The notes beneath the pieces were generated by a model. It was not told the DNA's origin. It saw only the letters and a list, made by a program, of their open reading frames with translations, and made no database searches. The position numbers and the translations under genes are program-made. Positions 44,492 to 54,787 of a DNA stretch of 64,000 nt are shown piece after piece; position 1 is the first letter of the stretch, and each line of letters opens with the position of its first letter. The DNA is from Rhodococcoides corynebacterioides (GTDB lineage: Bacteria > Actinomycetota > Actinomycetes > Mycobacteriales > Mycobacteriaceae), in the NCBI RefSeq assembly GCF_019834675.1, contig NZ_JABUBU010000009.1, positions 48,301 to 112,300 on the forward strand. The letters run 5' to 3'.

Positions 44492-47131
44492 ATGAGTCTC
44501 GACAATGTCCGCGTCGTGTCGCACGTCGAGCCGCGTCGTCGGATCTCGGCGACGATCTCCGCGCCGATGTCTGCGACTCCTGCGCCCGACGACGCGACGA
44601 CGGACCCCGCCGTGTTCGCCCGTATCGCCCGCGTGGCGCGTCGTGATCCCGCGGCCGTCGCGATCACGACGCCCGGCCGGTCCATCACCTACGGTGAGCT
44701 CACGGCCGCGGCGCGCCGGGGCGCGGCAGGCCTGACGGCCGCCCACGGCGTCGGCGGGGCGGAGTCCGTTCCGATCGCGACGGTGGCGGAGTCCACCGTG
44801 GAGACGCTGATCGCGGCGTGCGGCGTCCTGGCCTCCGGCCATCCGCTGGTCCTCCTCGACGACCGGCTGCCGCCTGCGAAGCGCGCCGCCGTCGTGCGGT
44901 CCGCCGGTGCCGTCGTCGTGCGGTCCGACGAGATCGAGGGCGCCACCGAGGGGCCGGTGGTCGGGCGCGTCGAGCGTGGCCAGGCCGCGATGTTGTGCTT
45001 CACCTCCGGCTCGACCGGCGATCCCAAGGGTGTCGTCCTCGACCACGGCGGGGTCGCGAGCAAGGCCGACGACCTTCGTGCCGCGGTGGAGCTGACCCCG
45101 GCCGACGTGGTGGGTTGCCTTCTCCCCGTGTCCTTCGGCGCGGGGATCACAGCGGTCCTCGCGGGGCTGCTCGCCGGCGCCACGGTCGCGGTGGTCGATC
45201 CGCGGGTGTCCGACCCGGACCGGCTCGGGGCGTGGCTGCGTGAGGTCGGCGCCACCACCCTCCACGCCTCGGTGGCGTTGGTGCGGTCGCTGTCCGCCGG
45301 GGCCGACCCCGATGGGGACGACGCGTCCACCCGTCCGGACGGCGTCCGCACCGTGGTGACCTACGGTGAGCCGCTGCTCGGGGTGGACGTGGACCGGTGC
45401 CGGCGAGCGCTCGCCCCGGCCGCGGAGATGCTGAACTGGTACGCCGTCACCGAGTGCGGCGTGGTGGCGTACGCACGGCTCGCGCCGACCGATCCGGTGC
45501 CCGAGGGTCGGGTCCTCGCCGGTCGGGCCGTGCCGGGCCGGTGGCTCGACATCGTGGACGAGGTCGGTCGATCCGTGCCCACCGGGGACCCGGGTGAGGT
45601 GATCGTCCGCGGCGGTCGGCCCGCCGTCGGCTACCTCGGTCGCGACTCCGAGCGGTTCGGCGTCGACGCCGAGGGTGTGCCCTTCTTCCGCACCGGAGAC
45701 CGCGGCCGGGTGGGTGACGACGGTGAGCTGCACCTGCTCGGTCGCCTCGACGACGCGGTGAAGATCCGCGGGTACCTGGTGGAGCCGGGGGAGGTGGCCG
45801 CAGCGGTGTCCACGGTGGACGGTGTCGCCGACGTCGTCGTCGTGTCGACGCAGGTCGACGACCGCACCGAGCTCGTGGCCTACGTCGCGTGCGCGAGCGG
45901 CCGGGACGCCGAGCAGGTGGTGCGCGCGGTCCGGACGGCGGCCGGTGATCGGCTGCCGCCGTGGATGCACCCCCGGTTCGTCGTTCCCCTCGATCGCATC
46001 CCCCGCACCTCCCGCGGCAAGGTCGACCGCGCCGCGCTTCCGGCACCGGCGGTGGCGTCGTCGTCGCCACGCACCCGGACGTCGTCGTCGCTCACGGTCG
46101 TGGCCACCGCCGAACTGGTCGGCACGTCGCTCGGCGTCGGCGTCGATCTCGACGACGACCTGGTGGCCGCGGGCGCGGACTCCCTGTCCTTCGTCCGGAT
46201 GGCCACGATGGTGCGCGAGCGGTTCCACGTCGAGCTCGACCCGGCGCGCGTCGCGGCGGAGCCGACGATCCGCGCGATCGCGGATCTGATCGACGAGACC
46301 ACGCGGGCGGGGTCGCGCAGTCGACGCGGCACCGGTGTCCTGGTTCCCCTGCGCGAGACCGGCTCCGGGGTGCCGCTGGTCGTGGTCACCGGCGCGGGCG
46401 CGCCCGCCGTCTCCCTGATCCCGCTGGTGCGCCGGCTCGATCCCGATCGCCCCGTCTACGGCGTGCAGGCGCACGGACTCGAGTCGCGGGGGCGGCCGGA
46501 CCGCACCGTGCGGGCCGCCGCGCAGCGCTACGTCGACCGTCTGCGGGAGGTCCGTGCCGCCGGCCCGTACGCCCTGGCCGGACACTCCATGGGCGGCATC
46601 GTCGCCCTCGAGATGGCGTCCCTGCTCCGTGACGCGGGTGAGGACGTGGTCGACGTGATCGTGATCGACAGTCGACTGACCACCACGCTGCTCGACGGGG
46701 TCGGTGCCGCGGAGGCCGTCGACCGGAACGCCGACGCGACCGCCGCCGGTGTGGACCCCGACGCGGTGTACGAGAAGCTGCGTCTGTCGCTACCGGCGCT
46801 CCTGCGGATCCGACTGCAGATGATGGTGGCCGGGTACGTCACGTTCGCCCCCATCACCCAGTGGATGCTGTTCTACAACAAGGGGTTGCGCATGTTGGCG
46901 CGGCACACGCCGCGACCCTGGGCCGGGTCGATGACGCTGCTGCGCACCGCCGGGAACGAGCAGGACGCGCGGGTGTGGAGCCGAGTGGTGACCGGGCGCA
47001 TCCGCGTGGCCGACGTCCCCGGATCGCACACCGACCTGCTGCGCGACCCGCACGTGGAGTCGGTGGCGAACGAGATCGAGCGTGCGCTCGCCGGCGCCCC
47101 GGTTACCGACGTCACGGTCCCGGCGCGCTGA
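44492..47131 (+). CDS. NRPS-like synthetase with A-T-TE domain order
   Basis: This 879-residue protein has an adenylation domain (A3 CFTSGSTGDPKG near 169-180; A5 NWYAVTECG; A7 FRTGDRGRV; A8 GRLDDAVKIRGYLVEPGEV; A10 RTSRGKVDRAAL), a carrier domain with Ser564 in GADSLSF, and a thioesterase with GHSMGG (Ser699) and His846. There is no condensation domain. At the position of the amino-acid-binding Asp of A4 (Asp235 in PheA), the sequence VSFGAGIT has Gly216, so a substrate without an alpha-amino group, such as an aryl or 2-oxo acid, is inferred. ATG 44492 is preferred; GTG 44483 is possible. Confidence 0.9.
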   Translation: MSLDNVRVVSHVEPRRRISATISAPMSATPAPDDATTDPAVFARIARVARRDPAAVAITTPGRSITYGELTAAARRGAAGLTAAHGVGGAESVPIATVAESTVETLIAACGVLASGHPLVLLDDRLPPAKRAAVVRSAGAVVVRSDEIEGATEGPVVGRVERGQAAMLCFTSGSTGDPKGVVLDHGGVASKADDLRAAVELTPADVVGCLLPVSFGAGITAVLAGLLAGATVAVVDPRVSDPDRLGAWLREVGATTLHASVALVRSLSAGADPDGDDASTRPDGVRTVVTYGEPLLGVDVDRCRRALAPAAEMLNWYAVTECGVVAYARLAPTDPVPEGRVLAGRAVPGRWLDIVDEVGRSVPTGDPGEVIVRGGRPAVGYLGRDSERFGVDAEGVPFFRTGDRGRVGDDGELHLLGRLDDAVKIRGYLVEPGEVAAAVSTVDGVADVVVVSTQVDDRTELVAYVACASGRDAEQVVRAVRTAAGDRLPPWMHPRFVVPLDRIPRTSRGKVDRAALPAPAVASSSPRTRTSSSLTVVATAELVGTSLGVGVDLDDDLVAAGADSLSFVRMATMVRERFHVELDPARVAAEPTIRAIADLIDETTRAGSRSRRGTGVLVPLRETGSGVPLVVVTGAGAPAVSLIPLVRRLDPDRPVYGVQAHGLESRGRPDRTVRAAAQRYVDRLREVRAAGPYALAGHSMGGIVALEMASLLRDAGEDVVDVIVIDSRLTTTLLDGVGAAEAVDRNADATAAGVDPDAVYEKLRLSLPALLRIRLQMMVAGYVTFAPITQWMLFYNKGLRMLARHTPRPWAGSMTLLRTAGNEQDARVWSRVVTGRIRVADVPGSHTDLLRDPHVESVANEIERALAGAPVTDVTVPAR

Positions 47132-47164
47132 CAATCGGCGGGGTCGGCGGGCACACTGTGTCGC

Positions 47165-49849
47165 GTGACGCCCGAGACGCATCCCACCGCCGAGCACGCG
47201 CGCCTCGCGGAGTCGCCGGGGGACCGCGGTGCGTGGCGCACCTGGGGCCCGTATCTCGCCGGGCGCCAGTGGGGGACCGTGCGCGAGGACTACTCGGCGG
47301 ACGGCGACGCGTGGAACTCGTTTCCGTTCGATCACGCTCGGTCGCGGGCCTATCGGTGGGGCGAAGACGGGCTCGGGGGTATCTGCGATCGCTTCGGGTT
47401 TCTCAATTTCGCCGTGGCGCTGTGGAATCGGCGTGACCCGATTCTCAAGGAGCGGCTGTTCGGTCTGACCAACGGTGAGGGCAACCACGGGGAGGACGCC
47501 AAGGAGTACTGGTGGGCGATCGACGGCACGCCCACGCACAGCTGGATGTCGTGGCTCTACCGGTATCCGCAGGCCGAGTACCCGTACGAGCAGCTGCGCA
47601 GCGTCAACGCCGGCCGATCGCGCATGGAGCGCGAGTACGAGTTGGCCGACACCGGGGTCCTCGACGACAACCGCTTCTTCGACGTCACGGTGGAGTACGC
47701 CAAGGCCTCGCCCGACGACGTGTGCATCGTGATCGCGGTGACCAACCACGGCCCGGAGGCCGCGTCGGTCGACGTGGTGCCGCAGTTGTGGCTGCGCAAC
47801 ACCTGGGCGTGGGGCCGCGACGAGCGCACCGCGTCCATCGTCGACGCCACCGACGACGTCCTGCCGGGGGCGCTGTCCGCGGTGCGCGTGGACCACGAGT
47901 TCCTCGGCCGGTACTACCTCGCGGCGGAGGGGTCACCGCGAGTGTTGTTCTGCGACAACGAGACCGACGCGGTGGGGCTGTTCGGGGCCGAGAGCAACCG
48001 CTCGCGGTGGACGAAAGACGGCATCGACCGGGCGATCGTGCGCGGTGAGGACGACGCGGTCAATCCGGACGGGGTGGGCACGAAGTGCGCGTTCCACTAC
48101 CCGATGGAGGACGTCGCGCCGGGGGAGACGCGTCGGGTGTCCCTGCGCCTGACGACGTCCATGCCCGACGCCGCCACGTTCGGCCCGTCGTTCGAGGTGG
48201 TGCGCACCGATCGCCGTGCGGAGGCGGATCGGTTCTACGACCACGTGATCGGGCCGTCGCTCTCGGACGCGGACCGCCACGTCGCGCGCCGTGCCTACGC
48301 CGGGCTGCTCTGGTGCAAGCAGCTCTACCGCTACGACGTGGCCGACTGGGCGGAGGGCGATCCGGTGGGATCGCCGGCGCCGGAGTCGCGTCGGTCGGCG
48401 ACCGCGCGGAACGCGGCGTGGTCGCATTTCTCGCTCGCGGACGTCGTCTCGATGCCCGACGAGTGGGAGTACCCGTGGTTCGCGGCGTGGGATCTGGCGT
48501 TCCACACCATTCCGCTGGCGCACGTCGACCCGGACTTCGCCAAGGAGCAGCTGGTGCTGATGTGCCGCGAATGGGCGATGCACCCCAACGGGCAGCTCCC
48601 GGCCTACGAATGGGCATTCGGCGACGTCAACCCGCCCGTGCACGCGTGGGCGGTGTGGCAGGTCTACCGGATCGACGGCCACCGCGACCGGGAGTTCCTG
48701 GTGCGGGTCTTCACCAAGCTGTTGCTGAACTTCTCGTGGTGGGTCAACCGGAAGGACGCCGACGGCTCCAACATCTTCGAGGGCGGCTTCCTCGGGATGG
48801 ACAACATCGGGCTGTTCAACCGGTCCGAACCGCTGCCGCCCGGGTTCCGGCTCGAACAGTCCGACGCCACCAGCTGGATGGCGTTCTACTGCCAGCAGAT
48901 GTTCAAGATCGCCGTCGAACTCGCACGGTACGACTCCGCGTGGGACGACGCCGCCACCAAGTTCTTCGCCCACTTCCTGTCCATCGCGGACGCGGTGCGG
49001 ACGTTCGGGTCCGCGCGACTGTCGTTGTGGCACGAGGAGGACGGGTTCTTCTACGACGTGCTGGCGCCGCCCAACGGCGAGCCCGTCCCGCTGCGGGTGC
49101 GGTCGATGGTGGGGCTGCTGCCGATCCTCGGCGCGACCGAGGTGCCCGACTGGGTCGGACGCGAGTGCCCCGACCTCGCGGCGCGTCTGCGGTGGCTGCA
49201 GCACCGGCGGCCCGGGCTGACCAGCGCGATGATGAGTCGGCGGGACGAGTCCGGAACGTGGCGGATGCTGCTCGCCCTCGTGGACCCGGTGCGGCTGCGT
49301 CGCATGCTCGAGCGGATGTTCGACCCCGCGGAGTTCCTGTCCCCGCACGGCATCCGGTCGCTCTCGGCGTCGTATCGCGACGGGTTGTCGATGGACGTGG
49401 ACGGGCGGGCGTTGTCCATCGAATACGAACCGGGGGAGTCGCGCACCGAGATGTTCGGCGGCAACTCCAATTGGCGTGGGCCCGTGTGGTTCCCGGTCAA
49501 CGTTCTGCTCGCGGACAAGCTGCGCGCCTACGGCCGCTACTTCGGCGACAGCTTCACCGTCGAGATTCCCACCGGCTCCGGGCGGGCGCACACGCTGGCC
49601 GAGGCGGCCACGGTCATCGAGACGGGGCTGGCCGATCTGTTCCGACCCGTCGACGGGCGTCGTCCTGCGGACGGCGAGCGCATCGAGGCCTCGATCGATC
49701 CGCTGTGGGCGAGCCACCCGACCTTCAACGAGTTCTTCGACGGCGACACCGGTGAGGGACTGGGCGCCAGTCATCAGACCGGGTGGACGGCGCTGGTGGC
49801 CCACCTGCTGAACCCCCGCGTTCCCACCCCGCCCACCGGTTCCGGCTGA
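47165..49849 (+). CDS. GH63-family glycoside hydrolase
   Basis: This 894-residue cytosolic enzyme has an N-terminal beta-sandwich of about 380 residues and an (alpha/alpha)6 barrel. Signature segments are FAAWDLAFHTIPLAHVDPDFAKEQL (with the likely general-acid Asp), GQLPAYEWAFGDVNPPVHAWA, and the C-terminal GGNSNWRGPVWFPVN and GASHQTGWTALVA. Bacterial GH63 members act on alpha-glucosides, mannosylglycerate or related compatible-solute glycosides; which one applies here is not known. The GTG start is 33 bases after the A-T-TE stop and has a weak CACACT 7 bases before it. Confidence 0.87.
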   Translation: MTPETHPTAEHARLAESPGDRGAWRTWGPYLAGRQWGTVREDYSADGDAWNSFPFDHARSRAYRWGEDGLGGICDRFGFLNFAVALWNRRDPILKERLFGLTNGEGNHGEDAKEYWWAIDGTPTHSWMSWLYRYPQAEYPYEQLRSVNAGRSRMEREYELADTGVLDDNRFFDVTVEYAKASPDDVCIVIAVTNHGPEAASVDVVPQLWLRNTWAWGRDERTASIVDATDDVLPGALSAVRVDHEFLGRYYLAAEGSPRVLFCDNETDAVGLFGAESNRSRWTKDGIDRAIVRGEDDAVNPDGVGTKCAFHYPMEDVAPGETRRVSLRLTTSMPDAATFGPSFEVVRTDRRAEADRFYDHVIGPSLSDADRHVARRAYAGLLWCKQLYRYDVADWAEGDPVGSPAPESRRSATARNAAWSHFSLADVVSMPDEWEYPWFAAWDLAFHTIPLAHVDPDFAKEQLVLMCREWAMHPNGQLPAYEWAFGDVNPPVHAWAVWQVYRIDGHRDREFLVRVFTKLLLNFSWWVNRKDADGSNIFEGGFLGMDNIGLFNRSEPLPPGFRLEQSDATSWMAFYCQQMFKIAVELARYDSAWDDAATKFFAHFLSIADAVRTFGSARLSLWHEEDGFFYDVLAPPNGEPVPLRVRSMVGLLPILGATEVPDWVGRECPDLAARLRWLQHRRPGLTSAMMSRRDESGTWRMLLALVDPVRLRRMLERMFDPAEFLSPHGIRSLSASYRDGLSMDVDGRALSIEYEPGESRTEMFGGNSNWRGPVWFPVNVLLADKLRAYGRYFGDSFTVEIPTGSGRAHTLAEAATVIETGLADLFRPVDGRRPADGERIEASIDPLWASHPTFNEFFDGDTGEGLGASHQTGWTALVAHLLNPRVPTPPTGSG

Positions 49850-49867
49850 CCTGTCCGCGACGCGTAT

Positions 49868-49873
49868 TACGGT
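49868..49873 (+). promoter_or_regulatory. -10 element TACGGT of the alcohol dehydrogenase gene
   Basis: TACGGT ends 6 bases before ATG 49880; TATTAC three bases upstream is an alternative. Both fit a leaderless transcript. Confidence 0.45.
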
Positions 49874-49879
49874 GGCCCC

Positions 49880-50995
49880 ATGCAGATCCACGGTGCCGTC
49901 CTCGAGCAGATCGGCCGGAGTCGACCGTTCGCCGACTCCCGCCCGCTGACCGTGTCGACCCTCGAGCTCGACCCGCCCGGTGCGGGCGAGATCCTGGTCC
50001 GCATCGAGGCGGCGGGGCTGTGCCACTCCGACCTCTCCGTGGTCGACGGCAACCGGGTGCGCCCGGTGCCGATGCTGCTCGGGCACGAGGCCGCGGGCAT
50101 CGTCGAGGAGGTCGGCGACGGCGTCGACCTGCCCGTCGGTACCCGCGTGGTGATGACCTTCCTGCCGCGGTGCGGTGACTGCGCCGGCTGTCGGTCCGAG
50201 GGACGCACCCCGTGCATCCCCGGCAGCGCCGCGAACAACGCCGGGACGCTGCTCGGGGGCGACGTCCGGCTGCGCCGCGACGGCGAGACCGTCGCCCACC
50301 ATCTCGGAGTGTCGGGATTCGCGACGCACGCCGTCGTGGACCGTCGGTCGGTGGTGCCGGTGGGTGACGACGTCCCACCCGCCGTCGCCGCGGTGCTCGG
50401 CTGCGCCGTCCTCACCGGCGGCGGCGCCGTCCTGAACGCGGCCGACCCGGCGCCGGGGAAGTCGATCATGGTGGTCGGACTGGGCGGGGTCGGGATGGCC
50501 GCCGTGCTGACGGCCGCGTCGCTCGGCCACGGCGAGGTCATCGGGGTGGACGCGATGGAGGACAAGCTCGACATCGCCACGGAGCTCGGCGCGACGGCCG
50601 TCTACACCCCGGATCGCTTGGCGGAGGCCGGGATCCGCGCCGACATCGTCATCGAGGCCGCGGGCAACGCTCGGGCGTTCGAGACGGCGTTCGCCGCGAC
50701 GGCTCCCGGTGGCACCACCGTGACCGTGGGGCTGCCGTCACCCGACGCGCGGTCGTCGCTCTCCCCGCTGACCATGGTGGCCGAGGCGCGCACCATCGTC
50801 GGCAGCTACCTCGGCTCGGCGGTGCCGGAACGCGACATCCCGCTGTACGAACGGATGTGGCGTGAGGGGCGTCTGCCGGTGGAGAAGCTCGTCTCGTCGC
50901 GCATCACCCTCGACGAGATCAACGAGGGGATGGACCAGCTGGCCGAGGGACGCGCGATCCGTCAGGTCATCGAATTCCCGGCGGTCGACGGCCAC

Positions 50996-50998
<3 letters not shown>
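49880..50998 (+). CDS. Zinc-dependent alcohol dehydrogenase
   Basis: This 372-residue MDR-family dehydrogenase has catalytic-zinc ligands in GLCHSD and LGHEAAG, structural-zinc cysteines in RCGDCAGCRSEGRTPC and a Rossmann motif VVGLGGVGMAAV. Its overall layout resembles NAD- or mycothiol-dependent class III-like dehydrogenases, but the substrate is not identified. An aspartate after the second Rossmann strand (GVDAM) suggests NAD rather than NADP. The TAG stop at 50996-50998 starts the TAGGCT element before dapB. Confidence 0.9.
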
Positions 50999-52250
<1,252 letters not shown>

Positions 52251-52254
<4 letters not shown>

Positions 52255-52703
52255 GCACCCTCCTGGTGGTGCACCACACGCCGTCACCGCACTGCCAGGC
52301 CATGTTCGAGGCCGTGCTGCGCGGCGCCACCGATCCCGAGATCCAGGGGGTCGAGGTGGTCCGCCGCGCCGCGCTGTCGGTCTCCGCCAGCGACTTCCTC
52401 GCGGCGGACGGCTACGTGCTGGGGAGCCCCGCGAACCTCGGTTCGATCTCCGGCGCTCTGAAGCACGCCTTCGACGGGTCCTACTACCAGATTCTCGACT
52501 CCACCCGAGGCCGACCGTTCGGGCTCTACCTCCACGGCAACGAGGGAGTGGAGGGCGCCGAACGCGCGATCGACTCCATCACCACCGGACTCGGGTGGAC
52601 CAAGGCCGCCGACTACGTCGCGATCTCGAACAAGCCCACCGCGCAGGACCTCGAGGCGTGCTGGGAGTTGGGCGCGACCGTGGCCGCCTCGCTGATGGAC
52701 TGA
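52251..52703 (+). CDS. Flavodoxin-like/NADPH-dependent FMN reductase-family protein
   Basis: This 150-residue protein with a flavodoxin fold has a first strand and phosphate loop LLVVHHTPSPHCQAMFEAV, the segment ADGYVLGSPANLGSISGALKHAFDG, and a YYQILDSTRGRPFGLYLHGNEG block. It probably binds FMN; its redox partner is unknown. It is the last gene of the dapB transcript (homologous position to Rv2771c) and converges on the DUF222 gene with eight bases between stops. Confidence 0.85.
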
Positions 52704-52711
52704 CCGCCGCG

Positions 52712-54055
52712 TCACCCCGCCTTCCGGTGTCGCATGGGGAGCGGTTGCGCCGGGGGTCTCGACCGGTAGGTGTGGCCGGTGGGGGTGCGGAACTCCACGG
52801 TGTGGACGTCTGCGTGGGCGCCGGTGCCGTCGGTGTCGTCGGTTCTGGTGGTGGCCCAGCCGTCGCCCTGCTTGGCGAGGTTGCACGCCGCGCACAGTCC
52901 GAGGCCGTTGTCGGCGGTGGTGGGTCCGCCGTCCTCGTGCGGGGTGATGTGGTCGTGATGCCGGATCGGGGCGTCGCACCACGGGGTGCGGCAGGTGCGG
53001 TCCCGCAGGTCGATCAACCGGGCCAAGCCGGTGGGGAAGCACCGGGCGACGGACTCCACGGCGGTGAGCTGCCCGTCGGTGGGGCGGGCGTAGAGCTTCC
53101 GCAGCGTCACCGCGGTGTCGGAGTCCACGGCGTCGTGAATCCACTCCCGTGCTGCCGCGGCGGGGATCGGCCCGTGCCCGGGGACCTCGGCGGGGATGTC
53201 GCTGCCGCCGAAAAGACTCTGGTCGGAGATCACGACCTGCACCGCCACCGGCGGGCTCAGGGGGTGGGCGAGTCCGATGGTCCGCTCGACGAGCAGGTCC
53301 GCCATGACCTGGTCGCGGGTGCGGCCGTCGGCGTCGCCGGTGGCGATGAGGGTGTCGGCGTCCCGCCGCAGGGTGGCCCAGACGCAGACGGCGCGGTCCA
53401 TCGGCAGCAGGGCGCCGAGGTGGCCCATGAAGTCCGGCGCGGGGCGGACACTCACGCGGCGGTGCTGAACGCCGCGGGCTTTGCGGCGGGCGACGGCGGC
53501 GGCGTCGAGTTCGGCGGCCAGGCGTGCGGCCATCGCCGCGACGGTGCTGTCGCCCTTGCCGGTGAGGACGGTGGGGTCGGCGCAGAGCCGTTCGTCGACG
53601 ATCCGGCGGTCGTCGGCGGTCAGGCAGGCGGTTTCGCGGACCAGGATCGTCGCTCGCCATTCGGAGAGGTCCCCGCGGCGCAGTTGTCCCAACGTGTGGG
53701 GCATGTCGGCGGTGAGGGCGCGGGCGAGGCCGAGGTGGGTGGTGCCGCGGTGTGGTGAGTCCTTCCGGGCGAGTCCGATCTGGGTGGCGATGCCGGTGTT
53801 CCACCGGGCGGCGGGTCGCCCAGCGTCGCGCCGCCCGCGTCGGATGGTGTCGGCCACCTGAGTGGTGAGGACCGCTTGCGCCCCCGCGGCGGCGGCTTTC
53901 AGCTCCTCGAGCGCGGTGATGGTCTCGACCGCCGCAGCGGCGTCGTCGATCCCGCCCTCGGACTCGGCACCGCTCACCGCGATGGCAGCGATGCGGCTCA
54001 GGAACCGTCGAATGTCGTTCGGCGACAACCCGTCACCACATGATCCGTCGTCCAC
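52712..54055 (-). CDS. DUF222 and HNH endonuclease domain protein (13E12-type)
   Basis: This 447-residue protein has a long Ala/Arg-rich helical DUF222 domain at about residues 30-330, followed by an HNH nuclease domain with zinc-type cysteines: DRTCRTPWCD, then RHHDHITPHEDGGPTTADNGLGLCAACN, in which the H-N-H residues are complete. The family is multicopy in mycobacteria and rhodococci, where it is named after the REP13E12 repeats, and its function is not settled. GTG 54055 follows a GGGGGGA sequence. No inverted repeats or transposase flank it. Confidence 0.88.
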   Translation of the reverse strand: MDDGSCGDGLSPNDIRRFLSRIAAIAVSGAESEGGIDDAAAAVETITALEELKAAAAGAQAVLTTQVADTIRRGRRDAGRPAARWNTGIATQIGLARKDSPHRGTTHLGLARALTADMPHTLGQLRRGDLSEWRATILVRETACLTADDRRIVDERLCADPTVLTGKGDSTVAAMAARLAAELDAAAVARRKARGVQHRRVSVRPAPDFMGHLGALLPMDRAVCVWATLRRDADTLIATGDADGRTRDQVMADLLVERTIGLAHPLSPPVAVQVVISDQSLFGGSDIPAEVPGHGPIPAAAAREWIHDAVDSDTAVTLRKLYARPTDGQLTAVESVARCFPTGLARLIDLRDRTCRTPWCDAPIRHHDHITPHEDGGPTTADNGLGLCAACNLAKQGDGWATTRTDDTDGTGAHADVHTVEFRTPTGHTYRSRPPAQPLPMRHRKAG

Positions 54056-54073
54056 GTGAATCCCCCCGATCTC

Positions 54074-54094
54074 GTGTCACCGACACCATGACAC
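54074..54094. promoter_or_regulatory. Dyad GTGTCA-N9-TGACAC upstream of the DUF222 gene
   Basis: Arms at 54074-54079 and 54089-54094 lie 19 bases upstream of the minus-strand start, in the 75-base gap between two minus-strand genes. It is a possible operator. Confidence 0.4.
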
Positions 54095-54130
54095 AGGGGT
54101 CCGACAGACGACGCGGGCCGCGTGGTCGGG

Positions 54131-54787
54131 CTACTCCGGCACGGTCAAGGGCGAGTCCGGGTCGGCCGGTTCCGCCACGAAGGGCGGCGGATCGGTCGGG
54201 TCGAAGGAGCTCGGGAGGGTGGCACAGGTGGCGCCGGGTTCGGGAAAGGTGTTGGGGTTCAGGCGCAGTGCGGTGACGAACCGATCGATGCGCTCGTCGT
54301 CGGCGTCGTCCACCTGGAGCCGGTGACCCCAGGACTGCAGGGAGATGGGTCGCTCCAACCCGGGGTAGGGCGACATCATCGTGTACGGCACCCCGTCGAC
54401 GCGCCGAGCCAGGTCGGCCACGGCGTCGTCGTCGAGGGAGTCGGGGTCGTACGCGATCCACACCGCCCCGTGCTCGAGCGAATGCACCATGTTCTCGGTG
54501 CGCACCGGCACCGGGTAGACGACGCCCGTGCAGGTGGCCCACGCACCGTCGTGCCGTCCGCCCATCGGCGGCGAATAGCGGTACGACACACGGTAGTCCG
54601 GCAACACGTGATAGGCGGGTGGGTACTCCACCACCTCGATCCCCGGCAACGCCAGGGACGGATCGGGATTGTCGGCGGTGGGCACCCACGCGTCGGGCAC
54701 GGCGCGCCCGGCCACCTCGGTGCTGCAGGCCGTCGTCGCGATCAGGACGGCGGCGAGCAGCAGTGCGGCGCGTGTCATGCCGCTCAC
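54131..54787 (-). CDS. DUF3105 lipoprotein
   Basis: This 218-residue exported protein has a hydrophobic signal (ALLLAAVLIATTAC) with a lipobox ending in Cys. The mature part carries the DUF3105 signature MVHSLEHGAVWIAYDPD, whose H-x3-E-H spacing resembles a metal site, and a C-terminal Pro/Asp-rich tail. In other actinobacteria DUF3105 proteins are secreted or membrane-anchored, without a defined role. GTG 54787 overlaps the methyltransferase stop (GTGA); ATG 54778, three codons later, is also possible. Confidence 0.82.
   Translation of the reverse strand: MSGMTRAALLLAAVLIATTACSTEVAGRAVPDAWVPTADNPDPSLALPGIEVVEYPPAYHVLPDYRVSYRYSPPMGGRHDGAWATCTGVVYPVPVRTENMVHSLEHGAVWIAYDPDSLDDDAVADLARRVDGVPYTMMSPYPGLERPISLQSWGHRLQVDDADDERIDRFVTALRLNPNTFPEPGATCATLPSSFDPTDPPPFVAEPADPDSPLTVPE

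Noticed and set aside
52712..54055. DUF222/HNH gene as part of an insertion element or homing intron
   Set aside because: No terminal inverted repeats, target duplication or interrupted host gene is visible; it lies between intact genes.
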